Position numbers and translations under genes: made by a program
Part shown: positions 12,152 through 19,985 of the stretch, piece after piece
How positions within the stretch are numbered: position 1 is the first letter of the stretch
Layout: each line of letters begins with the position of its first letter
The notes under the pieces: generated by a model
What the model was told of the DNA's origin: nothing
Databases searched by the model: none
The model's input: the letters and a program-made list of their open reading frames with translations, nothing else
Assembly: GCA_001303445.1 (NCBI GenBank)
Contig: LJTQ01000009.1
Coordinates: forward strand, 1-36,498
Reading direction: 5' to 3'
Length of the DNA stretch: 36,498 nucleotides
Origin: Betaproteobacteria bacterium SG8_39
Lineage (GTDB): Bacteria; Pseudomonadota; Gammaproteobacteria; Burkholderiales; SG8-39

Positions 12152-12760
12152 ATGACGAACATCGCACGGCTGCGCGGCTTCGTGCAGGACATGACGCGGC
12201 TCGTCGAGCGGCACGGCGCGAACGAGCCGCGAATGCTCGACGAGGGCGAGGCCTGTCTGCGCGCGCTCATCACGCACGACGACTGGCTGCCCGATGCCTT
12301 CGCCCAGCCCTCGCCCACGTCCTACCGCCAGTATCTGCTGTACTGCGATCCGCTGGAGCGCTTTTCCGTGGTGAGCTTCGTCTGGCTGCCGGGCCAGCGC
12401 ACGCCGATTCACGACCACACCGTATGGGGCCTGGTCGGCGTCATGCGCGGCGAGGAGCAATGCGACGAATACGCCGATCCGGGGCAGGCCGCCGGGCCGC
12501 TGCGCCCGAGCGGCACGCATCGCGTGAAATCCGGCGATGTCGACCGCGTCTCGCCGCGGATCGGCGATGTGCACGTCGTGTCGAACGCGGGCCACGACCG
12601 GCCCGCGATCAGCATCCATGTCTACGGCGCGAACATCGGCGCCGTGCGCCGCCACAGTTTCGATCCCGCAACCGGCGTGCCGCGCGCGTTCGTTTCCGGC
12701 TACCACAACACCACGCTTCCCAACCTCTGGGACCGATCGGCGGAGACGGAACCCCGCTAG
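12152..12760 (+). CDS. cysteine dioxygenase-family thiol dioxygenase
   Basis: This is a 202-residue cupin enzyme of the cysteine dioxygenase / 3-mercaptopropionate dioxygenase family, which oxidises a thiol to its sulfinic acid with mononuclear iron. The iron ligands are H87 and H89 (TPIHDHT) and H141 (GDVHVVSN). The outer-sphere triad S154, H156 and Y158 (SIHVY) is also present. Bacterial members with this pattern include both cysteine and 3-mercaptopropionate enzymes, and I cannot separate them by eye. It follows the aldo/keto reductase closely and ends four bases before a convergent gene, so there is little room for a terminator. Confidence 0.85.
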   Translation: MTNIARLRGFVQDMTRLVERHGANEPRMLDEGEACLRALITHDDWLPDAFAQPSPTSYRQYLLYCDPLERFSVVSFVWLPGQRTPIHDHTVWGLVGVMRGEEQCDEYADPGQAAGPLRPSGTHRVKSGDVDRVSPRIGDVHVVSNAGHDRPAISIHVYGANIGAVRRHSFDPATGVPRAFVSGYHNTTLPNLWDRSAETEPR

Positions 12761-12764
12761 GCGA

Positions 12765-13166
12765 CTAGGCCTTCGGCAGGAAGGCGGCGTCGACCTCGAT
12801 GCGGTAGCCGTTCGCCAGTCGGTTGGTCTCGTTGGCCAGCCCGACAACCGCCATCAGCTCGGCGAACATCGCGTCGCTCATGCCCTTGGCCCGCGCACCC
12901 GCAGTATGCGAATAGCTGCAGTACTCGCAGCCGTTGGTCGCGCTGACCGCGACATAGATCATTTCCTTGATCAGCGGGTCCAGCGCGCCTGGCGCCATCA
13001 CCTGCTTGACGTTGCCCCACAGCCGCGCGAGCGTCGGCGGGTCGTTGGCGAGCACCTTCCAGAAATTGTTGATCCAGTCGGTGCCGCGCGTTTTCATGAT
13101 GTCGTCGTACACCGCCCTGACCTCGGGCGGCGCCTCCGCGTATTCGATCATCCCTACGAGCGCCAC
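12765..13166 (-). CDS. carboxymuconolactone decarboxylase/AhpD-family protein
   Basis: This is an all-helical protein of 133 residues with the redox motif C80-x2-C83-x3-H87 (CEYCSYSH) and E68 upstream, the arrangement of AhpD-like CMD proteins. The motif points to a thiol peroxidase or disulfide-related role rather than true carboxymuconolactone decarboxylation. Its start diverges from msrB with 62 bases between them, so the two may share a regulatory region, which would suit a joint oxidative-stress function. GGAAAGGAGG precedes the ATG. It is convergent with the thiol dioxygenase. Confidence 0.85.
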   Translation of the reverse strand: MALVGMIEYAEAPPEVRAVYDDIMKTRGTDWINNFWKVLANDPPTLARLWGNVKQVMAPGALDPLIKEMIYVAVSATNGCEYCSYSHTAGARAKGMSDAMFAELMAVVGLANETNRLANGYRIEVDAAFLPKA

Positions 13167-13191
13167 GGTTTCCTCCTTTCCGTCACGGGGC

Positions 13192-13197
13192 TATAGT
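13192..13197 (+). promoter_or_regulatory. possible -10 element for msrB
   Basis: TATAGT lies in the 62-base space between the divergent CMD-family gene and msrB, 31 bases before the msrB ATG. It matches the sigma-70 -10 consensus at five of six bases. No good -35 hexamer is visible at 16-18 bases, so this is weak. Confidence 0.35.
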
Positions 13198-13228
13198 ATC
13201 CGTCGAGGCGCACTGAGCGAGGGACCGC

Positions 13229-13636
13229 ATGGACGCGAAAACCGAGGACAAGGTGGTCAAGAGCGACGCGGAGTGGCAACGGCAGCTCACCCCCCAGCAG
13301 TTCAAGGTCGCGCGCCGCAAGGGTACCGAGCGCGCCTTCACCGGCGAGTACTGGGATCATCACGACGCCGGCGTTTACCACTGCGTGTGCTGCGGCGCCG
13401 AGCTGTTTTCCTCGGAGCACAAGTTCGACTCCGGCACCGGCTGGCCGAGCTACTGGCGTGCGATGGCCGACGCGAACGTTGCCACCGAGGAAGACTTCAG
13501 CTTCTTTATGAAACGCACCGAGGTGCACTGTGCGCGCTGCGACGCGCACCTCGGCCACGTGTTCGATGACGGCCCCGAGCCGTCGGGGCAGCGTTACTGC
13601 ATCAATTCCGCATCGCTCAAGTTCGAAAAAGCCTGA
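13229..13636 (+). CDS. msrB: peptide-methionine (R)-S-oxide reductase MsrB
   Basis: MsrB repairs methionine-R-sulfoxide in proteins. The 135-residue cytoplasmic protein has two zinc CxxC pairs (C52/C55 and C101/C104), the GTGWPSYW substrate loop and the catalytic C124 in [11 protein letters not shown]. The position that carries the recycling Cys in many MsrBs (GCGWPS) is Thr here, so another thiol must resolve the sulfenic acid. It has no signal peptide, unlike the msrA in this window. The stop overlaps a possible CTG start of the next gene, and the two are probably translated together. Confidence 0.95.
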   Translation: MDAKTEDKVVKSDAEWQRQLTPQQFKVARRKGTERAFTGEYWDHHDAGVYHCVCCGAELFSSEHKFDSGTGWPSYWRAMADANVATEEDFSFFMKRTEVHCARCDAHLGHVFDDGPEPSGQRYCINSASLKFEKA

Positions 13637-15114
13637 TCCGCGGGCTCGCGGCTGCCCTCGTCGGCCTGATAGCCGGCTGCGCGGCCCCCGAAGCCTACTT
13701 CCGATCCGCGCCCGACCCGCCGCCGGCCGCTCAGCCGCGGACGCTTGCGCAGTGGCCCTGGCAGGAACTCTGGACCGGCGTCGTGTTCAACGGCCAGAAA
13801 ATCGGCTTCACGCGCCTCGAAATGGGTGTCGCGGCAGGAGCGCCGGAGCGCTTTGAAATCGCTTCCGAAGCCGCAATCCGGCTGCGCTTTCTCGGCGTCG
13901 ACAAGCGCGTCAATCTGCGCGCGCTGGACCGGGTACGCCCGGACCTGACACTCGAGCGGTTTCGTTACCGCTACGAACTCGACGGCAGCCTGCTCGAAGT
14001 CGAGGGACACGCCGACGCAGAGGCGATCGTGTTTGTGGTCTTGGCCTCCGGCGTGCGCGAAGAGCGCCGCATCGCGCTCGATCGTGCCCTATACCCCGCA
14101 AGCGCCATCAACCTCCTGCCCGTGCTGCGTGGTCTGGCGCTCGAGCGCGAGTACCGCTACACCATCTTTCAGGGTGAAACGCAGACGCTCGCCGAGGTCG
14201 AACAGGCGATACGCGGCTGGGAATCGAGCGGCCTGTTTCCCGGCAGCGCCTTCAGGCTGCAGTCGCAGGTCGACGCGCTCGAGAGCACCACCTGGCTCGC
14301 GCCCGACGGGCGGCCGCTGCTCGAGCTTTCGCTCAGCGGGGTGCTGGTCTCCGCCCTCGAGGACGCCGACCGTGCACGGCGCGACCTGGTCACGGCGAGC
14401 CTCAACAAGCAGGAGGCATTGGTCGACTTCAGCCTGCTACGCGCCCCGCCCATCGAGGATGCCCGCCGCGTCTCGCGGCTCGCGATCGTCCTGGAAGACA
14501 TGCCGCCCCGTATCGCGGTTCCATCGGACCCCGGTCAGCAGTGCACCCGCGAGCTGCAACGGGTGCACTGCACGATCGACCGCAGTCGTTCCGGCGGTGC
14601 GCTCGACGATGCGGCACGCCAGCGTTATCTGCGGCCGTCGGTTGCCGTGAGCAGCCTGGACGGCGAGATTGTCGCGCTGGCGCACAGGCTGTCTGCAGGC
14701 GCCGACAGTGCGGAAGCGCGACTGCAGGCCATCGTGCACTGGATGGACGCCAACATCGAAAAGCAGGCCGTCGACGCGTTCACGGCGGTCGAGGTGCTGC
14801 GCGCGGGGCGGGCTGAATGTCAGGGTCACGCCTACCTGCTGGCCGCCCTGGCGCGGGCGATGGGCCTGCCGGCGCGCATCGTCAATGGCATCGTCTACTC
14901 GACCGAGCATGCCGGCTTTCTCTACCACAGCTGGAACGAGGTCTGGCTGTCCGCCGCCGGCTGGCGACCGGTCGATGCGACCTTCGGCCAGTCGCTCGCC
15001 GACGCGACGCACGTCAAGCTGATCGAGGGGGAGCGCCCGGGCGAACTGCTGCCGCTGGTCGGCATGGTGGGACGCACCCGCATCGGGTCCGTCGCCGCCC
15101 TGGCACGCTGGTAG
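13633..15114 (+). CDS. transglutaminase-like domain lipoprotein, non-standard start
   Basis: The first ATG/GTG/TTG in this frame is GTG 13783, but in-frame sequence upstream encodes a clear lipoprotein signal, [16 protein letters not shown], with lipobox LIAGC. The frame is closed by TGA at 13567, and between there and 13783 only CTG, ATC, ATA and GTT occur. I therefore take CTG 13633, overlapping the msrB stop as CTGA, as a tentative start (about 493 residues). The C-terminal domain has a transglutaminase/protease-like triad: Cys in RAECQGHA, His in LYHSWNEVW and Asp in RPVDATFG. The N-terminal 300 residues look beta-rich and are not recognised. Export to the periplasmic side of a membrane is inferred from the lipobox. 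A sequencing error at a former GTG/ATG is the other explanation. Confidence 0.75.
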   Translation: MIRGLAAALVGLIAGCAAPEAYFRSAPDPPPAAQPRTLAQWPWQELWTGVVFNGQKIGFTRLEMGVAAGAPERFEIASEAAIRLRFLGVDKRVNLRALDRVRPDLTLERFRYRYELDGSLLEVEGHADAEAIVFVVLASGVREERRIALDRALYPASAINLLPVLRGLALEREYRYTIFQGETQTLAEVEQAIRGWESSGLFPGSAFRLQSQVDALESTTWLAPDGRPLLELSLSGVLVSALEDADRARRDLVTASLNKQEALVDFSLLRAPPIEDARRVSRLAIVLEDMPPRIAVPSDPGQQCTRELQRVHCTIDRSRSGGALDDAARQRYLRPSVAVSSLDGEIVALAHRLSAGADSAEARLQAIVHWMDANIEKQAVDAFTAVEVLRAGRAECQGHAYLLAALARAMGLPARIVNGIVYSTEHAGFLYHSWNEVWLSAAGWRPVDATFGQSLADATHVKLIEGERPGELLPLVGMVGRTRIGSVAALARW

Positions 15115-15129
15115 AATCGCGAAGCCTCG

Positions 15130-15672
15130 ATGAAGTTCCTGTTCGACCTTTTCCCGATCATTCTGTTTTTCGTCGCCTTCAAGCTGGCGGACATCTACGT
15201 CGCCACGGGGGTTGCGATCGCGGCGACCTTCGCGCAGGTCGGCTGGCTGCGGCTGCGCGGCCGGCGCGTCGACCCCATGCTGTGGGCGAGCCTTGCGATC
15301 ATCGTCGTCTTCGGCGGCGCGACCCTGTTGCTGCGCGACGAGACGTTCATCAAATGGAAGCCCACCGTGCTGTACTGGCTCTTCGCACTGACGCTCAGCG
15401 GCAGCCTGCTGTTCTTCCGCAAGAACCTGTTGCGCACGCTGCTCAGAAGCCAGGTCGTGCTGCCCGACTCGGTGTGGGCCCGCCTCAACTGGAGCTGGGC
15501 CGGTTTCTTTGCCTTCATGGGCGCGGCGAATCTGTACGTGGCCTACAGCTTCCCCACCGATTTCTGGGTCAACTTCAAGCTGTTCGGCGGTGTCGGGCTG
15601 ATGCTGCTGTTCGTGATCGCGCAGGCGTTCTTCCTCTCCAAGTACATCGAAGAAGGCGGCAGCGAAACGTGA
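15130..15672 (+). CDS. yciB: YciB/IspZ family inner-membrane septation protein
   Basis: YciB is a small integral membrane protein that affects cell-envelope synthesis and division (called septation protein A in several genomes). The 180-residue sequence has the family start [18 protein letters not shown], about five hydrophobic helices, the loop [12 protein letters not shown] and the late segment [25 protein letters not shown] just before the gene (15112-15117) could be a -10 element. The stop overlaps the bolA start (GTGA). The trio yciB-bolA-ppiC is a recurring order in betaproteobacteria. Confidence 0.95.
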   Translation: MKFLFDLFPIILFFVAFKLADIYVATGVAIAATFAQVGWLRLRGRRVDPMLWASLAIIVVFGGATLLLRDETFIKWKPTVLYWLFALTLSGSLLFFRKNLLRTLLRSQVVLPDSVWARLNWSWAGFFAFMGAANLYVAYSFPTDFWVNFKLFGGVGLMLLFVIAQAFFLSKYIEEGGSET

Positions 15673-15941
15673 GCGTCGAAGCCGAGATTCGCGCGCGCCT
15701 CGCGGGACTCGAGCCCGAACTGATCGAACTCGTCGACGAGAGTGAACGCCACAGGGGTCACGCGGGCTGGCAGCCCGGTGGCGGCACGCATTGGCGGCTG
15801 CGCCTCGTTTCGCCCCGCTTCGCCGGCAAGACGACCCTCGCCCGCCACCGCATGGTGTATCAAACGCTTGGCGATCTGATGCAGCACCCGATCCATGCGC
15901 TCGCCATCCAGGCGCGCGCACCCGGCGAGCCAGAGACATGA
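15669..15941 (+). CDS. BolA family protein
   Basis: This 90-residue protein starts with GTG at 15669, overlapping the yciB stop. BolA proteins have a class II KH-like fold and, with monothiol glutaredoxins, take part in iron-sulfur and iron handling; some bind DNA. Family landmarks are the helix [14 protein letters not shown], the [10 protein letters not shown] loop, which carries His residues that could bind metal, and the [13 protein letters not shown] helix followed by IHALAIQ. No glutaredoxin gene is adjacent. The parvulin gene follows after 23 bases. Confidence 0.9.
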   Translation: MSVEAEIRARLAGLEPELIELVDESERHRGHAGWQPGGGTHWRLRLVSPRFAGKTTLARHRMVYQTLGDLMQHPIHALAIQARAPGEPET

Positions 15942-15964
15942 TTCTTTCCAGGAAAAGGACCCCG

Positions 15965-16756
15965 ATGAACCGACCCCAGCTCTTGATCACGACCTTTTCG
16001 ATCGTCGCGGCGCTGTCGGCGCCCGCGCTGCATGCGCAAAGCGACGCGGTGGCAACGGTCAACGGCGAGAAGATTCCCGGCAGCTACATGGAATTCATGC
16101 TGAGCACGCAGGAGGGCAGGCCGGCGGCGCAGAACCCCGAGCAGCTGCGCAACGTGATTCGCGAGAACCTCATCAACCAGGAAGTCGTTGTGCAGGAGGC
16201 AAAGCGCAGCGGGATGCTGGACAAGCCTGACGTGAAGGCTCGGCTCGCAATCGGCGAGCGCCGTGCGGTTGCGCAGCTGTACATGCAGGAGTGGCTCAAG
16301 GCGAACCCGGTGACCGATGAGGACGTACGCAAGGCCTACGATGAGGCGCGCGCGCAAGCGGGCGGCAAGGAGTACCACGCGCGCCACATTCTGGTCGACA
16401 ACGAGGGCGACGCGCAGCGCGTCATTCGCGAGCTGAACGCGGGCGCGAGCTTTGAAACGCTTGCCTCGGAATCGAAGGATCCCGGCAGCAAGGCCCGTGG
16501 CGGCGATCTCGGCTGGGCGCTGCCGACGGTCTACGTCAAGCCGTTTGCGGACGCGATGGTGAAGCTCGACAAGGGCCAGACCACGTCCGCGCCGGTGCGC
16601 ACCCAGTTCGGTTATCACGTGATCCGCCTCGATGACGTGCGCGATGTCCAGGTGCCGCCGTTCGAAAAGGTCGAGCAGCGCATTCGGCAGCAGCTCACGC
16701 AACGCAAAGTCGCGACCCGCGTCAACGAGCTGCGCGACAAGGCGAAGATCGAGTAG
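15965..16756 (+). CDS. periplasmic parvulin-type peptidyl-prolyl isomerase
   Basis: This is a 263-residue PpiC/SurA-like foldase for exported proteins. It has a Sec signal (residues 1-23, ending ALHAQ), an N-terminal chaperone-like helical region starting VATVNGEKI, and one rotamase domain from HARHILVDNE through GGDLGWALP to QFGYHVIRLDDVR. I chose ATG 15965 because GGAAAAGGA lies just upstream; ATG 15938 would add nine basic residues before the signal. It resembles the betaproteobacterial PrsA/PpiC-like proteins found after yciB-bolA. Confidence 0.92.
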   Translation: MNRPQLLITTFSIVAALSAPALHAQSDAVATVNGEKIPGSYMEFMLSTQEGRPAAQNPEQLRNVIRENLINQEVVVQEAKRSGMLDKPDVKARLAIGERRAVAQLYMQEWLKANPVTDEDVRKAYDEARAQAGGKEYHARHILVDNEGDAQRVIRELNAGASFETLASESKDPGSKARGGDLGWALPTVYVKPFADAMVKLDKGQTTSAPVRTQFGYHVIRLDDVRDVQVPPFEKVEQRIRQQLTQRKVATRVNELRDKAKIE

Positions 16757-16773
16757 CCCGGTCGGCCGCGGCC

Positions 16774-17334
16774 ATGAGCGCGGAGATCCTGCACCGCGAG
16801 GACGGGCCGCAGGGCGCCGAATTCCTGGTCGTGCACGGCAACCTGCTGGAGGAGCCGGCGGACGCGGTGGTCAACGCCGCCAACGGGCGCCTCGCACACG
16901 GCGGCGGAGTTGCCGGCATCTTGTCGCGCGCCGCGGGGCCGGCGATGCAGGAAGAATCGGACCGCATCGTGCATGCACGCGGCCCCCTGCCGACGGGCAG
17001 CGCCGTCACCACCGGCGCGGGCCAGCTGCCATTCAAGGGCGTGGTGCACGCCGTCGGACCGCGCCAGGGCGAAGGCGACGAGGCCGGCCTGCTGCTGCGC
17101 GCCCTGACCGCGGCATTCGAGCAGGCCAGTGCGGCCGGCTGGTCCTCGCTCGCCTTTCCCGCGGTATCGAGCGGCATCTTCGCGGTGCCGGTCGGCGTCT
17201 GTGCGCACGCCTATGTGCGCGCCGCGCGCGACTGGCTGGCGCGCAGCCCGCGCCCTGCCCTAAGAACGCTGCGCCTGTGCCTGCGCGACCAGCCGCTGAT
17301 CGATGCGGTGCTCGCCGAGCTACGGCGCGCGTAA
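16774..17334 (+). CDS. macro domain (ADP-ribose-binding) protein
   Basis: This is a 186-residue single macro domain. Visible ADP-ribose contacts are the NAAN motif at 34-37, the glycine-rich GGGVAG at 43-48 and the SSGIFAVP loop after FPAV, a pattern of MacroD-type proteins that hydrolyse O-acetyl-ADP-ribose or remove mono-ADP-ribose from proteins. The start is 17 bases after the parvulin stop, so it may be the last gene of the yciB-bolA-ppiC run. No ADP-ribosyltransferase or toxin partner is adjacent, so a DarTG-like antitoxin role is not supported. Confidence 0.88.
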   Translation: MSAEILHREDGPQGAEFLVVHGNLLEEPADAVVNAANGRLAHGGGVAGILSRAAGPAMQEESDRIVHARGPLPTGSAVTTGAGQLPFKGVVHAVGPRQGEGDEAGLLLRALTAAFEQASAAGWSSLAFPAVSSGIFAVPVGVCAHAYVRAARDWLARSPRPALRTLRLCLRDQPLIDAVLAELRRA

Positions 17335-17389
17335 GGTTGAGCGCGGTTCGCGCGACTGACAGGGGTCACCCCGACCGAGGCTTGATGAC

Positions 17390-17983
17390 ATGAACCGGAT
17401 CACCGCCCTGCTATTTGCCACCACCCTGCTCGCCAGTGCCCTCCAGCCTGCGGCAGCCGCAAGCGCGAAGGCCACGTTCGCCGCCGGCTGCTTCTGGTGC
17501 CTGGAAGAAGCGATGGACAAGGTTCCGGGCGTCCTCACGACGACGTCGGGTTACATCGGCGGCACGACGAAGAACCCGAGCTACGAGCAGGTGTCGAGCG
17601 GCCGCAGCGGCCATGCCGAAGCCGTGGAAGTCGTCTACGACCCGAGCAAGGTCAGCTACGAAACGCTGCTCGACGCGTTCTGGAAGAACCACGATCCGAC
17701 GGTGACCAACCGCCAGTTCTGCGACGTCGGCTCGCAATACCGGCCGGCGATCTTCTACCACGACGCGGAACAGAAGCGCCTCGCCGAAGCCTCCAAGGCC
17801 AAGGTCATTCAGACCAAGACATTTCCGCAGGCGGTGCACACGCCGATCGAGCAGGCGGGCACCTTCTGGCCCGCCGAGGACTACCATCAGGACTACTACA
17901 GGAAGAATCCGGCGCGTTACAAGTATTACGTCACCGGCTGCGGCCGCTACCGGCGTCTAGAACAGCTCTGGGGCAAGCGCTAA
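17390..17983 (+). CDS. msrA: exported peptide-methionine (S)-S-oxide reductase MsrA
   Basis: MsrA repairs methionine-S-sulfoxide. The 197-residue protein has an N-terminal Sec signal (about residues 1-24, ending AAAAS), so it acts in the periplasm. The catalytic motif GCFWC is at 33-37 with nucleophile C34, followed by GYIGG, SGHAEAVEV and the RPAIFYH and YHQDYY segments. A C-terminal Cys in VTGCGRYRRLEQ can resolve the intermediate. With cytoplasmic MsrB in the same window, the two reductases would act in different compartments. The gene is convergent with the DUF4124 gene; one base separates their stops. Confidence 0.95.
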   Translation: MNRITALLFATTLLASALQPAAAASAKATFAAGCFWCLEEAMDKVPGVLTTTSGYIGGTTKNPSYEQVSSGRSGHAEAVEVVYDPSKVSYETLLDAFWKNHDPTVTNRQFCDVGSQYRPAIFYHDAEQKRLAEASKAKVIQTKTFPQAVHTPIEQAGTFWPAEDYHQDYYRKNPARYKYYVTGCGRYRRLEQLWGKR

Positions 17984-17984
17984 A

Positions 17985-18596
17985 TCAGAACTTGCGCACG
18001 CGCTCGATGTCGGAGACCCGCCCGCCGACGAAGGTGATCGTTGTAGTGAAGGGATCGGCGACAGTCGGCAGGTAGGTCCAGGTCGCGACCGACCAGCCCA
18101 CACGCGCGGGCCCGCGCAGGTAGGGACCGACCTGCACGGTCGAGGGCGCCGCGTAGGCGATGCCCTGGTCGGCGCCGAAATCGGGAGGGCCCGCATAACC
18201 GAGCACCTCGCCCTCGGTCATGCCGCGCTGGATGCTGATGTACTTGCGAAACTCCAGGCCGCGCGGCTCCGGCGGCTCGGCGGCCGCGCGCTCGGCTGCG
18301 AGCCGCGCGTCCTCGGCCTGGCGCGCCGCGATGCGCTTTTCCATGCGCTCGCCCTGGCAGCGGATCGTGTAGCACTCCTGGGTATCGGGCGAGGGCTCGC
18401 CCGGCTGCGCCTGGATGGCGATGCGCTCGGCGGTCACGCCCGGCGGCGGCGGAGAATTCGAAAAGTGCGTCGTGCCCGCGGCATCGACCCAGCGGTAGAC
18501 CTGTTGTGCCGCGACGTCGATCGTCGCCAGCGCGAGGCACAGCGCGACCCCAAGCAGACGCAGAGACGCTTGCAGTTTCCCAGGCCAATCAGACAC
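17985..18596 (-). CDS. DUF4124 domain-containing exported protein
   Basis: This is a 203-residue protein of unknown function with an N-terminal signal peptide (helix LLGVALCLALATIDVAAQ) and a DUF4124 domain right after it (VYRWVDAAGTTHFSNSPP). An alanine- and glutamate-rich charged middle (about 125-160 in the precursor region RMEKRIAARQ) may be coiled coil. The C-terminal part with ISIQRGMTEGEVLGYAGPPD resembles the start of SmpA/OmlA-like small beta domains. Cell-envelope location is inferred. No functional clue comes from the neighbours. Confidence 0.8.
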   Translation of the reverse strand: MSDWPGKLQASLRLLGVALCLALATIDVAAQQVYRWVDAAGTTHFSNSPPPPGVTAERIAIQAQPGEPSPDTQECYTIRCQGERMEKRIAARQAEDARLAAERAAAEPPEPRGLEFRKYISIQRGMTEGEVLGYAGPPDFGADQGIAYAAPSTVQVGPYLRGPARVGWSVATWTYLPTVADPFTTTITFVGGRVSDIERVRKF

Positions 18597-18818
18597 CTAG
18601 AACTCCATCCAGCGAGGCACAAGCAACTGCCGATGTCTGCAATGATATGCCAGCACGCCGCAGCTGCGGGGCGCTCACCCGCTTTGATCAATAGGTGCTA
18701 AATCCTATGTCGCCTCCTGCTGAGCGCCTGGCAAACGGTCGTGGACCACCGGCGCGGACGCGGCAAAGCCGGCGCAAAGGCCGCCGGTTTCGCCGGTCCG
18801 CAAACGGGAACTTCGCGC

Positions 18819-18983
18819 CTACTTCTTCTTCTCCTTGCAACTCGGGTCGTCGGGTGTCTTCTTGCAGTCCACCGGCGGTTTCTGTTGAGTGTCGCTCGAA
18901 CCCGCAAGCGCGGCGCCAACCGAGCCGCCAACGAGGCCGGCGGCGAGAAGCAGCAGCGCGAACTTGGAAAGTGCCTGTTTCAT
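18819..18983 (-). CDS. small exported protein, 54 residues, two cysteines
   Basis: This short gene is not recognised as a known family. AGGAGATCTCAG sits directly before the ATG at 18983, a strong ribosome binding site. The product begins MKQALSKFALLLLAAGLVGG, a classical Sec signal with probable cleavage after GAALA (residue 27). The mature part, about 27 residues, is polar: SSDTQQKPPVDC, a second Cys nine residues on (PDDPSC) and a lysine tail KEKKK. Codon use is like the neighbours. It lies alone in the 18597-19221 gap; the 222 bases downstream show only weak short repeats. A small periplasmic protein with a C40-C49 disulfide is the best reading. Confidence 0.72.
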   Translation of the reverse strand: MKQALSKFALLLLAAGLVGGSVGAALAGSSDTQQKPPVDCKKTPDDPSCKEKKK

Positions 18984-18993
18984 CTGAGATCTC

Positions 18994-19062
18994 CTAACGA
19001 TCGGGATTGAGAAAGAGTCCGTCGGACTCGCCTGGCACTAAGCGCGCTTCGTGCCAGCCCAT
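18994..19062 (-). other. possible 22-codon upstream ORF or leader peptide
   Basis: ATG at 19062 opens a frame of 22 residues (MGWHEARLVPGESDGLFLNP and two more), ending in TAG at 18994-18996, where the stop merges with the ribosome binding site of the small exported protein (TTAGGAG). CCAGGGG lies eight bases before this ATG. The 26-base palindrome at 19032-19057 falls inside it. It could couple translation, but a frame this short can arise by chance. Confidence 0.25.
19032..19057. repeat. 26-base near-perfect palindrome
   Basis: CTGGCAC (19032-19038) and GTGCCAG (19051-19057) flank AAGCGCGCTT (19040-19049); 12 of 13 base pairs are complementary, the only mismatch being T19039 with C19050. 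It lies 49 bases upstream of the start of the small exported protein gene. It may be an operator for a dimeric regulator or an mRNA hairpin. No T-run follows on either side, so an intrinsic terminator is unlikely. Confidence 0.6.
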
Positions 19063-19221
19063 GGAAATCCCCTGGATTCAGCGAGTTGACGCACAGCGCG
19101 CGGTACGCCCGAGGGGCGCGCTGTCGCCCGCCCGTTGCAGCCCGCATTCGCGGGATGCGCCAAGCGACTGATTGGTCGACGTTAGTGCCTGTGACCCAAA
19201 ACAGACAGGAACAGCGCCTGG

Positions 19222-19968
19222 CTAGCGGCCACCGGAGACGTCAATCACCGCGCCGTGCACGTATGAGGCGGCGTCGGATGCCAGCCAGAGGACGGTTTCA
19301 GCAATCTCCTGCGGTGAGCCGGCGCGACCGATCGGCACCGTCGGAGCCACCGCGTCGATGGTCGCCTGGCCGCCGTGGGCTTCGTGAATGGCGGTCTCGA
19401 TCATGCCTGGACGAATCGCGTTGACGCGCACCCCCTCCTTGCCGACTTCCTTCGCCAGACCGACCGTCATGCTGTCCAGGGCGCCTTTGCTCGCCGCGTA
19501 AGGCGTCTCCGATGGCAGGCCGCCGTGGCGCGCGGCCACCGAGGATATCGTCACAATCGAGCCCCCCGTGCCGCCGTGCCGGGTCGACATGCGGCGCAGG
19601 GCCTCACGATTGCAGTAAAAGACGCTGAAGGTGTTGGCGGCGAAGACCTGCTCCAGCAGGCTCCGATCCATTTCGTCCGCGCGACATTGCCGTCCGATGA
19701 TGCCCGCATTGTTGACCAGCACGTCCACCCGGCCGAGCTGGCGGTCGACCTCGGCAAACAGCCGCTTGACCTCGTCGTCGCGGCTGACGTCGGCCTGCAG
19801 GGCGACCGCGCGCTGTCCCTGCGCGCGGATCTCGCTCGCGATCGCCTCCGCCGGTCCCTGGCTGCGCGCGTAATTCACGCAGACGTCATAGCCGCGCGCC
19901 CCGGCGAGCCGCGCAACCGCCGCGCCGATGCCACGTCCCGCGCCCGTCACCACCATGATTTTCGCCAT
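19222..19968 (-). CDS. SDR-family oxidoreductase
   Basis: This is a classical short-chain dehydrogenase/reductase of 248 residues. It has the cofactor motif TGAGRGIG (8-15), D60 in the QADVS segment, NNAG at 86-89, the catalytic Ser in ITISSVA, and Y157-x3-K161 (YAASK). VNAIRPGMIET and the C-terminal IDVSGGR are typical of FabG-like members. It is the last gene of a minus-strand set; its start is 17 bases after the molybdenum hydroxylase stop. A hydroxyacyl or alcohol dehydrogenase step in the same pathway is inferred. It could equally be a FabG-like reductase. Confidence 0.9.
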   Translation of the reverse strand: MAKIMVVTGAGRGIGAAVARLAGARGYDVCVNYARSQGPAEAIASEIRAQGQRAVALQADVSRDDEVKRLFAEVDRQLGRVDVLVNNAGIIGRQCRADEMDRSLLEQVFAANTFSVFYCNREALRRMSTRHGGTGGSIVTISSVAARHGGLPSETPYAASKGALDSMTVGLAKEVGKEGVRVNAIRPGMIETAIHEAHGGQATIDAVAPTVPIGRAGSPQEIAETVLWLASDAASYVHGAVIDVSGGR

Positions 19969-19985
19969 GCTCTGTTCTGCTCCGT

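Noticed and set aside
16774-17334. Macro domain protein as the antitoxin of a DarTG-type system
   Set aside because: No DarT-like ADP-ribosyltransferase lies beside it; neighbours are a parvulin and msrA.
18691-18708. Inverted repeat ATAGG-N8-CCTAT upstream of the DUF4124 gene
   Set aside because: Only five pairs per arm; too short to claim as an operator without a second copy.
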